This document shows, one piece after another, positions 62,191 through 64,000 of a DNA stretch of 64,000 nucleotides (positions within the stretch are counted from its first letter, which is position 1; each line of letters starts with the position of its first letter). This DNA comes from Bacteroidota bacterium (GTDB lineage: Bacteria; Bacteroidota; Bacteroidia; Chitinophagales; Chitinophagaceae): the NCBI GenBank assembly GCA_020161535.1, contig JAIUNW010000001.1, positions 62,001 to 126,000 on the forward strand, in the 5' to 3' direction. A model generated the notes under the pieces. That model did not search any database and was not told the DNA's origin. It saw only the letters and a program-made list of their open reading frames with translations. A program made the position numbers and the translations under genes.

Positions 62191-64000
62191 TTAGGCAACA
62201 TCTTCCTCCTCTACCAGGTCAAGTTCCACTTTCAGGTTCTCAATGATAAAGTCCTGGCGTTGCGGCGTATTCTTTCCCATATAATATTCAAGCACCTGTT
62301 GGATATGTGTTTCTGGCATCACCAGTACCGGTTGCTTGCGCATATCTTCGCCAATGAACCGCGAAAACTCATCGGGCGAAATCTCGCCCAGCCCCTTGAA
62401 ACGGGTAATCTCCGGTTTTCCGCCCAGCTTCTTGATGGCAGCCTGCTTCTCGGTTTCATCGTAGCAGTAAATGGTTTCCTGCCTATTGCGTACCCGAAAA
62501 AGCGGTGTTTCCAAAATATATACATGGTTGTTCTTCACCAGGTCGGGAAAGAACTGCAGAAAGAAAGTCATCAACAGCAAGCGAATGTGCATGCCGTCTA
62601 CATCGGCATCGGTGGCGATTACCACATTGTTATAACGCAGGTTTTCAATGCCGTCTTCTACGTTCAAAGCATGTTGCAGCAGGTTGAACTCTTCGTTTTC
62701 ATATACCACTTTTTTGGTAAGACCAAAGCAGTTCAATGGTTTTCCACGCAAACTGAAAACGGCCTGTGTTTCTACATTTCGCGCCTTGGTGATGGAGCCA
62801 CTGGCTGAGTCGCCCTCTGTAATAAAAATGGTGCTTTCGTTTTGTTTCTGCTGCGTCGATTCCTTGTCTTTACCCGTGGGCTCTTCGTTGTAATGAAAGC
62901 GGCAATCGCGCAATTTCTTATTGTGGAGATTCGCTTTTTTGGCCCTTTCGTTGGCCAGCTTCTTGATGCCGGCCAGTTCTTTTCTTTCGCGTTCACTCTG
63001 TTCAATCCGCTTTTTCAACGCTTCGGCAGTAGCTGAATTTTTGTGCAGGTAATTGTCCAGCTCTTTGGCCAGGAATTCCAGCACAAAATTTTTCATACTT
63101 TGTCCGCCTTCCTCAATATACTGCGACCCGAGTTTGGTCTTTGTTTGGGATTCAAAAACCGGCTCTATCACGCGCACGGAAACAGCTGCCACAATACTGC
63201 CCCTGATATCGGATGCTTCATAATCTTTCTTATAAAAATCACGCACCACTTTTACAAATGCTTCGCGAAAAGCCTGCTGGTGTGTGCCCCCTTGCGTGGT
63301 GAACTGCCCGTTCACAAAACTGGAAAGCTCTTCACCATAGTCATTGTTATGGGTGATGGCTACTTCAATATCATTGCCCTTCAGGTGTATGATGGGATAG
63401 CGAAGCTCGTCTTCGTTGGTGCGACGTTGCAGCAAATCGAGTAAACCGTTTTTGCTGACAAATTTCTTGCCGTTAAAAACGATCAGCAAGCCCGCATTGA
63501 GGTAACAATAATTCCACAACAGGTTTTCGATATACTCTTCCTGGTAGTGAAAATTGCGAAACACCGTATCGTCGGGTATGAAGTTCACCAATGTGCCATT
63601 CGCATCTTTGCTACTGGCTTCTTTGTATTCTTTGGTCAATACCCCTCTCTCAAATTCAGCGGTTTTTTCTTTTCCGTCGCGAAAAGCTGTCACTTTGAAA
63701 TACGCACTCAAGGCATTCACTGCCTTGGTACCCACGCCATTCAGTCCCACGCTTTTCTGAAAAGCCTTGCTATCGTATTTGGCGCCTGTATTGATCTTGC
63801 TTACCACATCAACTACCTTGCCCAGGGGAATACCACGGCCATAATCGCGTATCGATACGGTTTTGTCTTTGATATTGATTTCAACCTGCTTGCCATAACC
63901 CATGGTATGTTCGTCGATGCAGTTATCGATCACTTCTTTCAGCAAAACATATATGCCATCGTCGGCACTGGCGCCATCGCCCAGTTTACCAATATACATG
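62191..64000 (-). CDS. parE: DNA topoisomerase IV subunit B (5' end beyond the window)
   Basis: The visible 602 residues begin at [15 protein letters not shown], which corresponds to the internal conserved RPGMYIG motif, so the true start lies past base 64000. The GHKL ATPase follows ([29 protein letters not shown]), then the TOPRIM region ([27 protein letters not shown]) and the C-terminal [19 protein letters not shown] block. It forms the ATPase half of the topoisomerase IV heterotetramer with ParC, encoded in the same operon. GyrB cannot be fully excluded, but the parC linkage favours ParE. Confidence 0.9.
   Translation of the reverse strand, partial: MYIGKLGDGASADDGIYVLLKEVIDNCIDEHTMGYGKQVEINIKDKTVSIRDYGRGIPLGKVVDVVSKINTGAKYDSKAFQKSVGLNGVGTKAVNALSAYFKVTAFRDGKEKTAEFERGVLTKEYKEASSKDANGTLVNFIPDDTVFRNFHYQEEYIENLLWNYCYLNAGLLIVFNGKKFVSKNGLLDLLQRRTNEDELRYPIIHLKGNDIEVAITHNNDYGEELSSFVNGQFTTQGGTHQQAFREAFVKVVRDFYKKDYEASDIRGSIVAAVSVRVIEPVFESQTKTKLGSQYIEEGGQSMKNFVLEFLAKELDNYLHKNSATAEALKKRIEQSERERKELAGIKKLANERAKKANLHNKKLRDCRFHYNEEPTGKDKESTQQKQNESTIFITEGDSASGSITKARNVETQAVFSLRGKPLNCFGLTKKVVYENEEFNLLQHALNVEDGIENLRYNNVVIATDADVDGMHIRLLLMTFFLQFFPDLVKNNHVYILETPLFRVRNRQETIYCYDETEKQAAIKKLGGKPEITRFKGLGEISPDEFSRFIGEDMRKQPVLVMPETHIQQVLEYYMGKNTPQRQDFIIENLKVELDLVEEEDVA

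Noticed and set aside
1..64000. CRISPR array, tRNA or rRNA genes
   Set aside because: I saw no evenly spaced direct repeats and no tRNA-like T-loop plus CCA end or rRNA sequence. A motif search (tRNAscan, CRISPR finder) would be decisive.

Overview
The window looks like a chromosomal segment of a Bacteroidota bacterium, most likely of the Chitinophagaceae/Chitinophagales type. The evidence is a SusC/SusD pair, many lipoproteins whose lipobox Cys is followed by Lys or Ser, a PF14905-type outer-membrane barrel, a long Bacteroidota-type signal peptidase I and Lgt, and repeated TAnnTTTG promoter elements typical of the phylum. The family-level placement is inference. I found no tRNA, rRNA, CRISPR array, insertion sequence or prophage. 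Base composition and gene style look even, so this reads as core genome with one nutrient-uptake locus.

Layout. 1-5.9 kb: a tight plus-strand cell-surface glycan operon (GT2 with membrane anchors, GT4, GmhA, GmhB-like phosphatase, a secreted protein, a Wzx-like flippase). 5.9-13 kb: lepA, acyl-CoA-binding protein, two more glycosyltransferase-like genes arranged head to head, then a minus operon of nucleotidyltransferase, tpiA and GT9 heptosyltransferase. 13-18.4 kb: rpmE2 with a leader hairpin, a YajQ-like gene, an outer-membrane beta-barrel protein, lgt, a bacilliredoxin. 18.6-30.5 kb: hsp20, secreted proteins, topA with a histone-like tail, a SirB1-type protein, an oxidoreductase, a CsaA-like gene, ogt, cdd, lepB and an NtrC-type response regulator. 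30.7-33.3 kb: a 49-aa membrane protein, pdhB and an S41 protease lipoprotein. 33.4-41.1 kb: the accessory locus, a minus-strand operon of SusC, SusD, an HExxH lipoprotein, a DUF4302 lipoprotein and a collagen-like lipoprotein. 41.4-52.2 kb: thiolase, a small orphan gene, a divergent EF-G paralog with a coiled-coil partner gene, a MacB-like permease, tsaD, trmN-like methylase and smc. 52.4-64 kb: a LamG lipoprotein, threonine aldolase, pgi, accD, smpB, a secreted protein, then a minus operon parE-DUF1835-VOC-parC whose parE 5' end lies outside the window.

The surface-glycan genes (two clusters) probably cooperate in making and exporting heptose-containing glycans. The SusCD locus probably binds, trims and imports a macromolecule, with peptide as the likeliest substrate class because of its metallopeptidase. 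The most interesting items are the EF-G paralog whose G-domain lacks several canonical catalytic residues, the SusCD/HExxH/DUF4302/collagen-like set, the response regulator with a GSFTSA loop and no DNA-binding domain, the flippase that seems to need a non-ATG start, and several operator-like repeats between divergent genes.
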